From: HGM04593 sp045533955
GTDB lineage: Bacteria > Bacteroidota > Bacteroidia > Bacteroidales > Bacteroidaceae
Assembly (NCBI GenBank): GCA_045533955.1
Contig: JAZSIU010000103.1
Location: 1 to 38,309, forward strand
Direction of reading: 5' to 3'
DNA length: 38,309 bases
Below are positions 8,701-16,073 of this stretch, piece by piece. The position numbers were made by a program, and so were the translations under genes. The notes under the pieces are model-generated. The model was given only the letters and a program-made list of their open reading frames with translations. It had not been told where the DNA came from and did no database searches. Every line of letters starts with the position of its first letter. Positions within the stretch are counted from its first letter, which is position 1.

Positions 8701-9526
8701 TTATTCCGACACCCTCGGGCTGTGTCTCGGGAAGGTCGAATTTATAACTTTTCTGCTTACCTTTTTTATCGGTCGATTTTACCTGTGCGGTGTATTTGCT
8801 TTTATTTTTTGGGGTCAGATTAAAAAGGCCTTTGCCGTTGTGTGTGGGGGTTGTCGTAAGAATGGCTTTTCCGTCTTCGAGGATGAGGATTGTGTCGCTA
8901 CTGAATGTGCCGTCGTGTCCGCGTAGCTCATAGGCCACACGGGTGGCGAGCTCGGCTACAAGATGACCGCCCTCGGGGTAGAAGGTAAGGGTGCACTCGG
9001 GAAGCTCCGAGCTTATCCACTCGCCCCGATACATAAAGCCGCGCTTGCGGTCGAGCATATTTTTAAAGTCCCAATTGTTGGCGTTTACTTTGTCGAAAAT
9101 GGGAAATACGCGGCTGAAGATTGCATCGCTACCGCGGTTGAGCATATAGCGGGTGTAGGCGCGCACCTCGTAGTAGCCCGAGAGCAGAAGGGGGTTGAGC
9201 TCAAACTCGCCGTGGCAGCTGCCGCTGTCGTCGAGTTTGTATTTCTTTGTTTCGACAACGTATCCCTCGGGGGCGACAAGTTCGACGTACAGCACCTTGC
9301 TCAGTGTACTTGCCTTGTCGCTGTTGCCGCTTGTTACGTGTGCTTTGAACCACATTGTCTCGCCCAAATAGTAGGCGCTGTTGTCAAAGTGCAGATATAC
9401 GTATTCGGGGACAAGGGTGCGGCCCATCACAAGGGCTTTTTTTGCCGCCTCGTCAATGCTTGTTTGTGCGGTGGCCGATAGGGTGCTGCATAGTATCAGT
9501 AGGTGTAAAAGCAGGCGGTGTCTCAT
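5702..9526 (-). CDS. Secreted MG2-like protein with C-terminal Sel1 repeats
   Basis: A 1274-aa exported protein with a signal peptide ending SATAQ (residues 1-21). Residues about 35-135 form an MG2-like (macroglobulin) domain; YVYLHFDNSAYYLGETMWFKAH is the typical opening of this Bacteroidetes family. Later segments, including KREVRNSRP and DYRRTLLWAPTI...NGKIELELYN, match the plug-like and closing beta domains of that family. A threefold ATDES-type repeat lies at about 683-698. From about residue 1035 the protein changes to helical Sel1/TPR repeats (AGAIKIYAELLQ, HGYGVSKSIDKAIEF, YEKGQGVKRDKRLA), which scaffold protein-protein contacts. Related MG2 proteins usually end near residue 900-1000, so the Sel1 block looks like an added module. 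Substrate and function are unknown. The gene is monocistronic. Confidence 0.75.
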   Translation of the reverse strand: MRHRLLLHLLILCSTLSATAQTSIDEAAKKALVMGRTLVPEYVYLHFDNSAYYLGETMWFKAHVTSGNSDKASTLSKVLYVELVAPEGYVVETKKYKLDDSGSCHGEFELNPLLLSGYYEVRAYTRYMLNRGSDAIFSRVFPIFDKVNANNWDFKNMLDRKRGFMYRGEWISSELPECTLTFYPEGGHLVAELATRVAYELRGHDGTFSSDTILILEDGKAILTTTPTHNGKGLFNLTPKNKSKYTAQVKSTDKKGKQKSYKFDLPETQPEGVGISIIQDSTNVNIKITHNYKKSRELGLALLHRGAMGFYKRLPAEQPEHTFTLPKSGLLEGVTRAVIFDEAVPLAERQFFVIHNQIQKNDRQTVKLDVKGNNYKIINLSPKKHEKITLSVEREDGKPIEPGAQFSVAVTDASGTQTTSWDYNMYTYLLLGSELKGYIPNASQYFSPENKQRHAQIDLIMLTHGWTSYDWSLLTQIKTSQLQPVERGITLKGTLYQKSREKSIGRMEKIAIAPSKFNLTSFQFSYDNKVAEQEEFRTDSTGSFILELNDFYGRRVGKLIPTDNYRHTDDVWYSFSLDRYYSPQFRLYDYWERNLGTSIVSPVADSLIKLSPFEYMLGPLEIVTDKREVRNSRPPHSEMRFDYLDEWEYAQDVTYLKDGTDSDALFQIAIHENLMNSASEADAAATDESATDESATDEGNKFYSALSPHPSGIYVSNTNKSIHGKYLGNIYYQDLLGNSRHTGTVAPSYTHTLTADEVVRSAMYRHNYNWAYWVQLMVVSGEYDSYKVPIPDTDYYTGKDPEKMVRFKEIVIRSDEATRKQFENISSVWGRKATALNNKEPYVKFYLGFLSQSYLIAREGVDNAPMPEIFFRDLTAGQISQGTGQSAPFNPNYVACLIPQKESDEQLIIPDFSNMSASRYTSIQGYNKSKQFYSPDYSKIKPDASHNDYRRTLLWAPTIKAQNGKIELELYNSSHCDAINVKIDGVDGNTFYSNHSSMLTRTNEAPIISKSIVSPTEKKADEHPQEIQYSDEERQALSQRCELGDIMYNQQKYAGAIKIYAELLQYNYPPAMRKIAQCHIHGYGVSKSIDKAIEFLTLASEYGDSESMYTLAKILNEQRKDNAKALEWFRRAEAGNDKNITASIARHYLSGTIVERDTAKAYTLYRTAAIDGNAEALFMYGKYMLQQKTVSDQQLGTPISCIERAAKQSHPEAMLFMMQHHHNAQQYKEAYEWARELHQMSIKEGTLYMADCYEKGQGVKRDKRLANDLRREAE
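7434..7478 (-). repeat. 15-bp tandem repeat inside the MG2-like gene
   Basis: Three consecutive copies of TCGTCGGTGGCRGMT encode an Ala-Thr-Asp-Glu-Ser-type repeat on the minus strand. The copies differ by only one or two bases, so copy number may vary between strains. The segment lies in a probable flexible linker. Confidence 0.85.
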
Positions 9527-9642
9527 AGTGCTGTTAGTTGTTTGTGTTTTAATGACATAAAGTTTTCAGATAGATTGTAAGATGGTATCGCAAAAATAGT
9601 ATTCTTTTTTTTGAGGGCAGCTACAATCTTTGTGCTTTAGCG

Positions 9643-9673
9643 CAAAGGTAGTGAATAGACTTTGTAAATAAAA
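9643..9673 (-). promoter_or_regulatory. Promoter of the MG2-like gene
   Basis: On the minus strand TACCTTTG (9643-9650) matches the Bacteroidetes -7 consensus exactly. A T-rich -33 region (TTTT at 9670-9673) lies 19 bp upstream. It predicts a 5' leader of roughly 110 nt. The remainder of the 9527-9777 gap holds only the terminator of the efflux operon. Confidence 0.6.
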
Positions 9674-9710
9674 AAGAGCGGATGTTTTTTTTATATAGTT
9701 TCGCTGTACA

Positions 9711-9756
9711 AAAAAACGCCGGGCCTGTCTCTATTTTAATGCGGACGGGCTCGGCG
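9711..9756 (-). terminator. Terminator of the RND efflux operon
   Basis: A 13-bp GC-rich stem (CGCCGGGCCTGTC at 9717-9729 with GACGGGCTCGGCG at 9744-9756, two G-T pairs) is followed on the minus strand by TTTTTTTG. It lies 21 bp past the RND pump stop. Confidence 0.88.
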
Positions 9757-9777
9757 CGTGGAAAAAGCTAATGGGAA

Positions 9778-12700
9778 CTATTGTTTTTTTGCAGGCGAGA
9801 GCCGCTCCTGCAGTGTCTGCATCCACTCGTACCAATTGGGGATATAAAGTGTGGCAATGACGGTGTTGACCAACATTCCGAATACAACCGCTGCACCCAG
9901 CGACAGTCGTGCCGAGGCACCCGCACCGCCGGCAAAGAGTAACGGCATTACTCCCAGCACAAAGGCCAAAGAGGTCATAAGTATGGGGCGCAGACGCACG
10001 TGTCCCGCCTCGGCGGCACTATGGCGTATGTCGTTGCCTGCTACGCGAAAATCGCGTGCAAACTCCACAATCAATATTCCGTTTTTTGCGCTCAGGGCAA
10101 TGAGCAGAATTATTCCAATCTGTGTGTATATGCTCACGGGAATATCCATTATGGCGCATCCCACGATTGCTCCCAAAAGGGCTATCGGAACGCCTGTTAC
10201 GGCGGCTACGGGGCTTGTCCAGCTCTCGTACTGCGCGGCAAGCACTAAATAGGCTACCAGCAGGGCAAGCGCAAGGATGAGGCTTGTCGTCGAGCTTGCG
10301 CTCTGCTCTTGATAGGCTACTCCCGTCCACTCGTACCCAAACTCCGTACCGAGGCTCTTACTGAAGGCTTCGGCGATGCTCTGCATAAGCTCGCTTGTGC
10401 TGTATCCCGGGGCGGTGTTACAGGTAACGGCTGCGCTGTTGTACATATTGTATCGTCCCTGCTGGTCGATGCCCAAAATCTCCTCGACCTTGATGAAACT
10501 GCTGAAGGGTACCATCTGCCCGCTGCTGTTTTTAAGGCTTAGGGCGAGCACATCCTCAATAACCTTTTGGTTGCGCTCCGAGGCCGACATTTTTACCTGC
10601 CATATTCGCCCCAGCATTGTAAAATCATTTACATATACCGAGCCCATATAGTAGCTCAGGGTCGATAGTACCGCTCCAATGTCGAGTCCCATACTGATGG
10701 CCTTGTCGCGGTTGATGTTCAGTCGGTACTGCGGTACGTTGGCCTCGTACGAGCTTGTCATTGAGGCGATTGCGGGGTAGGCGCGGCTCTCCTCGATGAT
10801 GGCCTCTATGGCTTTCTGAAGCTCGGTTGTTCCCAGCGCTTTTTGGTCTTCAATCTGCATCTGGAGGCCGCCTACGTTACCAATTCCCGGGATTGCGGGC
10901 GGGACGATGGCAAAGCACTGTGCCTCTTGAATCTCGACGTATGCCTGACGGTTGAAGCGCTCGACAATGTCGGCGGCCTTCTGTCCCTTGCCTTTGCGCT
11001 CGCTCCAGTCGCGCAGCACCACGAAAATGGCCGCGGCGTTGCTCTGCTCGCCGTTGTTGAGTATGCTGAATCCGCTGATGGCAATATTGGTCTTAACCTC
11101 GGGGTAGCTGTCAAGGATTTTCTCTATTTTTGCGGCTACTGCCTCGGTGCGGCTCAGCGAGGCGGCAGGAGGCAGCTGTGCAGCTATTATTATGTAGCCG
11201 TCGTCCTCGTCGGGGATAAAGGTCGAGGGCCATTTTATGAACATCAGCAGGGCGGCAACGGCCATAATAGAGAAACTCACCGCGGCAACGACGGGGCGGC
11301 ACAGCAGCCACCCGACGCTTTTGTCGTAGATGCTCTGTATGGCATTGTAGAATGTGTCGAACCATCGCAGGATAATGCCTTTGCTCTTATGGATGCTTGT
11401 GGGGCGCAGCAGGATGGCGCACAGCGCAGGGGTGAGTGTCAATGAGTTAAATCCGCTCAGAAGCGTCGAGGCGGCAATGGTCAGGGCAAACTGCTTGTAT
11501 AGCTGCCCCGATATTCCGCCTATCATTGTGGTGGGCAGAAAGACGGCCATCATCACAAGTACAACGCCTATGATGGGTCCCGAAATTTCGCTCATTGCCT
11601 TGTCGGTGGCCTCGCGCGGGGCGAGCCCCTCGGTGTCTATTATTCGTGTAACATTCTCGACTACGATAATTGCATCGTCCACCACAATGGCAACGGCAAG
11701 AATAAGTCCGAAGAGTGTGAGGGTGTTTATCGAGAATCCCAAAAGCTCCATCACCGCCAATGTTCCTATGAGCGACACGGGGATTGTGAGGCAGGGGATG
11801 AGCGTGGCACGCCAATTTTGCAGAAACAGAAATATTACCAATATCACAAGCACGGTTGTTTCGAGAAGGGTGAAGAGTACCTCCTCGATGGAGCTGCGCA
11901 CAACGTCGGTGGTGTCGAGGGCTATCTGATAGTGTACGTCGGGCGGGAAATTCTTACTGAGTTCCTCCATACGCTCGCGTACGGCTTTTGATACGGCGAG
12001 CGAGCTGCTTCCGGGCAGCTGATAGACGGCAAGGGCGGCAGTGGGCTTTCCCTTGAGGCGCGATGAGGAGTTGTAGGTCTCGCTGCCAATCTCGATGCGG
12101 GCAACGTCGCCCAGACGCAGCATCTCGACGCCGTCGTTGCGTATTACAATATTGGCAAACTCCTCGGCACTGCGCAGTCGGCCCTGTACGTTCAGCGTAT
12201 ATTGAAAGGCGTTGTCGGCCTCGGGGCTCAGTGTCTGGCCCACGTATCCTGCCGAGACGGCAATGTTCTGTCGGCTGATGGCTTGATAGACCTCGGAGGG
12301 TGCGACGCCTCGTATGCGCATAGCCTCGGGGTCGAGCCACACGCGCATCGAGTATTTTCCGGCTCCCATAATGTTTACTGCGCCTACGCCGGGGGTGCGC
12401 GTGAGCCTATCGACAAGCTGCAACTGTGCATAGTTCGACAGATAGAGCTGATTGTAGAGCGAGTCGCCCGTGAGGGTGATGAACAGCACAATGTTCGATG
12501 ATTGTTTCTGCACCGTAACGCCCTGCTGCGTTACTTCGCTCGGCAGGGAGTTGAGCGCAATGTTTACACGGTTCTGTACAAGCACGGTGGCCATATCAAT
12601 ATCGGTACCTACCTCGAAGGTAACGGTCAGATTATATGTTCCGGCCGAGGATGAGGTGGAGCTCATATATATCATATTATCCACTCCGTTAATCTGTTGC

Positions 12701-12903
12701 TCGAGGGGAATGCCCACTGTCTGAGCTATCGTCTCGGCATTGGCGCCGGGATAGACGGCGCTCACCTGAACGGTGGGAGGGGTTATCGAGGGGTATTGGT
12801 CTATGGGAAGCACAATGAGGGCTACTGCTCCGCCCACAAGTAACAGCAGCGAGAGTACCGTGGCGAATATCGGGCGGTAGATGAAGAATTTTGAAAAGTC
12901 CAT
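9778..12903 (-). CDS. RND efflux pump, HAE1/AcrB type
   Basis: Inner-membrane proton-driven pump of 1041 aa, the full AcrB-family length. It starts with the canonical MDFSKFFIYRPIFATVLSLLLLVGG first helix. The VVDDAIIVVENV segment carries the paired Asp residues of TM4 and ALSAKNGILIVEFA the relay Lys of TM10; both are needed for proton transfer. Two large periplasmic porter/docking loops lie between TM1-2 and TM7-8, and PGIGNVGGLQMQI in the second loop is typical of hydrophobic/amphiphilic drug exporters. It is the last gene of a three-gene operon, 18 bp after the fusion lipoprotein. Substrates cannot be predicted; multidrug or bile-salt export is plausible. Confidence 0.93.
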   Translation of the reverse strand: MDFSKFFIYRPIFATVLSLLLLVGGAVALIVLPIDQYPSITPPTVQVSAVYPGANAETIAQTVGIPLEQQINGVDNMIYMSSTSSSAGTYNLTVTFEVGTDIDMATVLVQNRVNIALNSLPSEVTQQGVTVQKQSSNIVLFITLTGDSLYNQLYLSNYAQLQLVDRLTRTPGVGAVNIMGAGKYSMRVWLDPEAMRIRGVAPSEVYQAISRQNIAVSAGYVGQTLSPEADNAFQYTLNVQGRLRSAEEFANIVIRNDGVEMLRLGDVARIEIGSETYNSSSRLKGKPTAALAVYQLPGSSSLAVSKAVRERMEELSKNFPPDVHYQIALDTTDVVRSSIEEVLFTLLETTVLVILVIFLFLQNWRATLIPCLTIPVSLIGTLAVMELLGFSINTLTLFGLILAVAIVVDDAIIVVENVTRIIDTEGLAPREATDKAMSEISGPIIGVVLVMMAVFLPTTMIGGISGQLYKQFALTIAASTLLSGFNSLTLTPALCAILLRPTSIHKSKGIILRWFDTFYNAIQSIYDKSVGWLLCRPVVAAVSFSIMAVAALLMFIKWPSTFIPDEDDGYIIIAAQLPPAASLSRTEAVAAKIEKILDSYPEVKTNIAISGFSILNNGEQSNAAAIFVVLRDWSERKGKGQKAADIVERFNRQAYVEIQEAQCFAIVPPAIPGIGNVGGLQMQIEDQKALGTTELQKAIEAIIEESRAYPAIASMTSSYEANVPQYRLNINRDKAISMGLDIGAVLSTLSYYMGSVYVNDFTMLGRIWQVKMSASERNQKVIEDVLALSLKNSSGQMVPFSSFIKVEEILGIDQQGRYNMYNSAAVTCNTAPGYSTSELMQSIAEAFSKSLGTEFGYEWTGVAYQEQSASSTTSLILALALLVAYLVLAAQYESWTSPVAAVTGVPIALLGAIVGCAIMDIPVSIYTQIGIILLIALSAKNGILIVEFARDFRVAGNDIRHSAAEAGHVRLRPILMTSLAFVLGVMPLLFAGGAGASARLSLGAAVVFGMLVNTVIATLYIPNWYEWMQTLQERLSPAKKQ

Positions 12904-12921
12904 AATGGGATGGGTCGATGG

Positions 12922-14031
12922 TTATTTCTCGGGATTTTCGGTTACGGGGGTTATTCTCTGTCCGCCTCGCACTTTCATAAGTGCTTTGCTCACGTAGCGC
13001 TCGTGGGGGCGGAGGCCGCTACGCACCAAGCGCATTGTGTCATCGACTATATTGCCTGTCTCGATGTGTCGATATTCGACAATGTTCGAGTCGTTGACAA
13101 CGTATAGATAATTTCCCAATTGGTCGGTGCCTATGGAGGCGTCGCGCGCGAGTATGGCGTTTGTGGCTTTTTCGTAGGGGAGTATTACGCTTATGTAGCT
13201 GCCGGGCTTTAGAAAATGGTCGTTGTTGGGGAGTTCGGCGCGCACGCGTAGTGTTCCGGTCGATAGGTCGACATTGGGCGAGAGGTAGTCCATACGGGCC
13301 TCGCGTGTGAAATATTTATCTTCGCCCAGCGAGAAGGTAATTGTCTCCTCCTTGCCCACTGCATCTATTCTTTGCTGTTGACGCAGCCATTGGTTGTCGG
13401 TTACGTCGAAATAGGCGTACATTGTGTCGTCCTTGTAGAGTGTGCCCAATTGTACGGGCGAGGCGGCGCCTGCAATGTAGCTGCCCACAGAGTAGTCGGC
13501 GAGGGTCATAAGACCGTCGTGGGGGGCGCGTATGAGGCAGTAGTCGAGGTTGGTGGCGGCGGTCGATAGGGCGGCGCGGGCTGTGCTCACTGCTGCTCGG
13601 CCGGTGGCTACATTGGTTTGTGCCTGTATGACCTCGATGCGGCTCACGGCGTTGCTCTTTTCGGCCTTCAGCATACGCTCGTAGTTGCTTAGGGCATAGT
13701 CGAGGCCGGCCTCGGCCTTGCTTAGAGCTGCTTGGGCTTGTGTTACCTCATTTTGGTAGGTTGTCGGCTCAATCTCGAAGAGTATGTCGCCACGCTTTAC
13801 TCGCCTGCCCGGGGTGTAATTCTTTTTTATGAGTGTACCGTTGACGCGGGCTACTATGGCGACGGTGGCCTCGGCCGAGAGGTAGCCGGGGTATTCACGG
13901 GTGAGGGTTACGTCGCGCACCTCGGCTGTTTCGACTGCTACGGGTAGCGGTGGGGTGCTGCTGCTCTCTTGCTTGTGGCTGCAGGCTGCGAATAGTGTGC
14001 CTGCCATTGCCGTAAGTAATATTCGGTTCAT
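12922..14031 (-). CDS. RND periplasmic adaptor (membrane fusion lipoprotein)
   Basis: AcrA/MexA-type adaptor that links the inner-membrane pump to the outer-membrane channel. The chosen ATG at 14031 gives a lipoprotein signal MNRILLTAMAGTLFAAC (lipidated Cys17). An upstream in-frame start would add a non-secretory Pro/Arg-rich extension inside the preceding gene and is rejected. The mature protein (369 aa in all) has the first lipoyl half (VAIVARVNGTLIKKNYTPGRRVKRGDILFEI), an alpha-helical hairpin (residues about 85-150, rich in Ala/Gln/Glu), the second lipoyl half (DYCLIRAPHDGLM) and a beta-barrel/membrane-proximal domain. It sits 26 bp after the OMF gene and 18 bp before the pump gene. Confidence 0.92.
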   Translation of the reverse strand: MNRILLTAMAGTLFAACSHKQESSSTPPLPVAVETAEVRDVTLTREYPGYLSAEATVAIVARVNGTLIKKNYTPGRRVKRGDILFEIEPTTYQNEVTQAQAALSKAEAGLDYALSNYERMLKAEKSNAVSRIEVIQAQTNVATGRAAVSTARAALSTAATNLDYCLIRAPHDGLMTLADYSVGSYIAGAASPVQLGTLYKDDTMYAYFDVTDNQWLRQQQRIDAVGKEETITFSLGEDKYFTREARMDYLSPNVDLSTGTLRVRAELPNNDHFLKPGSYISVILPYEKATNAILARDASIGTDQLGNYLYVVNDSNIVEYRHIETGNIVDDTMRLVRSGLRPHERYVSKALMKVRGGQRITPVTENPEK

Positions 14032-14057
14032 ATTGCTCTGATATTTTGGGGTTGCTT

Positions 14058-15449
14058 TTATTGCCATCCGCCACCAAGCGCCTCGTATAGCCCGATGAGG
14101 GATTTTAGGGAGCTTGCACGGGCTTGTACAAGGTAGTTGCGATAGTTGAGGAGGGTGCGCTGTGCGTCGAGGACATTTTGGAATTGTGTGAGCCCTTGTT
14201 TGTAAAGTTCGAGCGAGAGGGTGAGTGTCTCTTGGCATTGGTTGACTGTCTCGCGCAGGGCTACTATCTGTTTTATGCTACTGCGGTAGAGTGAGAGGGC
14301 ATTCTCGACCTCTTGCAGGGCTGTCAGCAGGGTGCTGTTGAATTGTGTGATGCTCTGGTCGAGGCGGGCTTGTGCCTCGCGTGTGGCGCCACGCTCTTTG
14401 CCTCCGTCGAATATGTTCCACGACATTGAGGGGGCTATCTGCCACGTCATACTGCGCTCGCGCGGAAGCTCTTTTATGCTGCCGGACGAGAATCCTATGG
14501 AGCCGTTGAGGTAGAAGGTTGGCAGCCAATCGCGTTTCGAGGCTCCCAAGAGTTGTGCGTAGGCCTCGGTGCGACGCTCGGCGGCGCGTACGTCGGGGCG
14601 GCGGCGCAGAAGCGCTGCGGGTACTCCCACGGCCACGGGGTCTATCACGTTGGGCAGCGGCGAGGCATTGTGCGGCCAATGGGCAAACTCCTGCGGGAAG
14701 CGCCCCAAGAGCACAGCAAGTGAGTGGCGATATTGCTGCACGGCTCCTTCGGTCGAGGGAATTGAGGCGAGCGTGCTATAATAGACCGAGCGTGCCTGCG
14801 CAAGGTCGAGCTTCGAGGCAAGGCCGCTGTTGTAGCGCACCTCGACAAGGTTCATAATCTCGCGCTGCGAGGCAGCGCTCTCGTTGAGTACGTCCAGCTG
14901 CTCGATGCTTTGCAGAAGCGAAAAATAGCCCGTCGCCACATTGGCATAGAGGGTTATGAGCACCGAGTGGTACTCTTCGCGGCTTGCTGCGTAGAGCTCC
15001 TTTTGCGCACGCGAGCGCTTGTAGAGCGTGCCGAATACATCTATCTGCCAGCTGACGTTGGCCGCAGCGTCGAAATAACCATCATAGACCGGGACATCGC
15101 CCGTGCTTTTTATATTGCCGCTCGTGCGGCTGCGCTGCCACCCCGCGTCGAGGCTGATGGAGGGTAGCATAAGTGCTTGTGCCTGACGCCATTGTGCCTT
15201 TGCGATACGGATGTTGTCTATTGCTTCGACGATGGAAAAGTTGTAGCGCGAGGCCTCGGCAATGAGTGAGTCGAGCCGTGCGTCGCCGAAAATGTGCCAC
15301 CAAGCGTCGTCGGGTGGGGCCATCGAGGCAAAATTATCATCGATGGCCCAATTATCGGGTACCGTTTCAATAAAATCTCTTTGCTGTGCGCTTGCCGAGG
15401 TAAGGGCAAGCAGCGTGGCTGATAGTAGTGTAAAGGCTCTCTTTCCCAT
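14058..15449 (-). CDS. TolC/OprM-type outer-membrane efflux factor
   Basis: Outer-membrane channel of the tripartite pump, 463 aa. A signal peptide (MGKRAFTLLSATLLALTSASAQ) lacks a lipobox Cys, unlike many OprM/NodT members. Two repeated helical halves contain the family patterns: WWHIFGDARLDSLIAEASRYNFSI near residue 50, LRRRPDVRAAERR near 285, and LQEVENALSLYRSS near 385. It is the first gene of the operon (OMF, adaptor, pump), whereas adaptor-pump-OMF is the commoner order. The start ATG at 15449 lies 101 bp from the divergent start at 15551. No local TetR/AraC-type regulator is present. Confidence 0.92.
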   Translation of the reverse strand: MGKRAFTLLSATLLALTSASAQQRDFIETVPDNWAIDDNFASMAPPDDAWWHIFGDARLDSLIAEASRYNFSIVEAIDNIRIAKAQWRQAQALMLPSISLDAGWQRSRTSGNIKSTGDVPVYDGYFDAAANVSWQIDVFGTLYKRSRAQKELYAASREEYHSVLITLYANVATGYFSLLQSIEQLDVLNESAASQREIMNLVEVRYNSGLASKLDLAQARSVYYSTLASIPSTEGAVQQYRHSLAVLLGRFPQEFAHWPHNASPLPNVIDPVAVGVPAALLRRRPDVRAAERRTEAYAQLLGASKRDWLPTFYLNGSIGFSSGSIKELPRERSMTWQIAPSMSWNIFDGGKERGATREAQARLDQSITQFNSTLLTALQEVENALSLYRSSIKQIVALRETVNQCQETLTLSLELYKQGLTQFQNVLDAQRTLLNYRNYLVQARASSLKSLIGLYEALGGGWQ

Positions 15450-15495
15450 TTTTTCATAATATAATGGAATATTAACAGCCGAGCCCGTGAATATG

Positions 15496-15526
15496 TTCTT
15501 TTTTAGGAAAATCTTTTGTATCTTCG
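15496..15526 (+). promoter_or_regulatory. Putative promoter of the small 15551 gene
   Basis: TATCTTCG at 15519-15526 (one mismatch from TAnnTTTG) has a TTCT -33-like element 19 bp upstream at 15496-15499. It lies 24 bp before the ATG at 15551, which argues against the TTG start at 15527, immediately after the box. Confidence 0.5.
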
Positions 15527-15550
15527 TTGCAAAATATAAAGTCAGACTAT

Positions 15551-15922
15551 ATGGGACGTAAGAAATTCTCGAAGCGCGAGGTTGATATAATACGTAAGCT
15601 GTTGGGTAGCAAGATGAACGGCAACCGCGGACAGCAGAAGATGGTGCGCCACACGCTGCGCACTGTGTTCGAGTTTAATATCTCTGATTTTAATGTTCCC
15701 GGAAAGGCATTTGCACCTGCCGACCTCGACGAGTGTGTACGTCGCGGGCGCATTCAGGTGCTCGACGAGCAGACCATCGAGGCAATGAAACTGCGCCACG
15801 CTGAGAAAAAACAGCACGATGAGGCTTTGCGACAGGCCGAGGCTGTTGCCAACGGCGAGGCGATAGATTGGCAGCAGGTGCTTAAAGAGTGGAACGAGTA
15901 TTATGGCGAGCACCCCGAGTAA
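15551..15922 (+). CDS. Small conserved-looking protein of unknown function
   Basis: A 123-aa soluble protein that I do not recognise. The chosen ATG (15551) gives MGRKKFSKREVDIIRKLL; an in-frame TTG 24 bp upstream overlaps the promoter and is rejected. The N-terminal 40 residues are strongly basic (KKFSKREVD, GNRGQQKMVRHTLR), which could suit nucleic-acid binding. The middle has FNISDFNVPGKAFAPADLDECVRRGRIQVLDE, and the C-terminal third is helical and acidic (IDWQQVLKEWNEYYGEHPE). There is no signal peptide or TM segment. It is divergent from the efflux operon, but nothing in the sequence shows that it regulates the operon. Codon use matches neighbours, so it is likely a real gene. Confidence 0.7.
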   Translation: MGRKKFSKREVDIIRKLLGSKMNGNRGQQKMVRHTLRTVFEFNISDFNVPGKAFAPADLDECVRRGRIQVLDEQTIEAMKLRHAEKKQHDEALRQAEAVANGEAIDWQQVLKEWNEYYGEHPE

Positions 15923-16073
15923 AGGTAAGGGGATTTTCTCTTTTTTTTTCGTGCTTAGCTTTTTTCCCTGCTTTTTGAGCCCAAAAAGCACAGCAGAAAA
16001 TTAAACGTAGAAAGAAAGGCCGAAATAATATAGGGAAGATTGCTTAAAGAGACAAAAAAGATATGTTATTATT

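Noticed and set aside
14032..14238. N-terminal extension of the RND adaptor to an ATG at 14238
   Set aside because: It overlaps the preceding OMF gene by 180 bp, is Pro/Arg-rich with no signal peptide, and would bury the clear lipoprotein signal starting at 14031.
15527..15550. TTG start for the small gene at 15527
   Set aside because: It directly follows the putative -7 box (15519-15526), so it would lie at or before the transcript start; the ATG at 15551 fits better.
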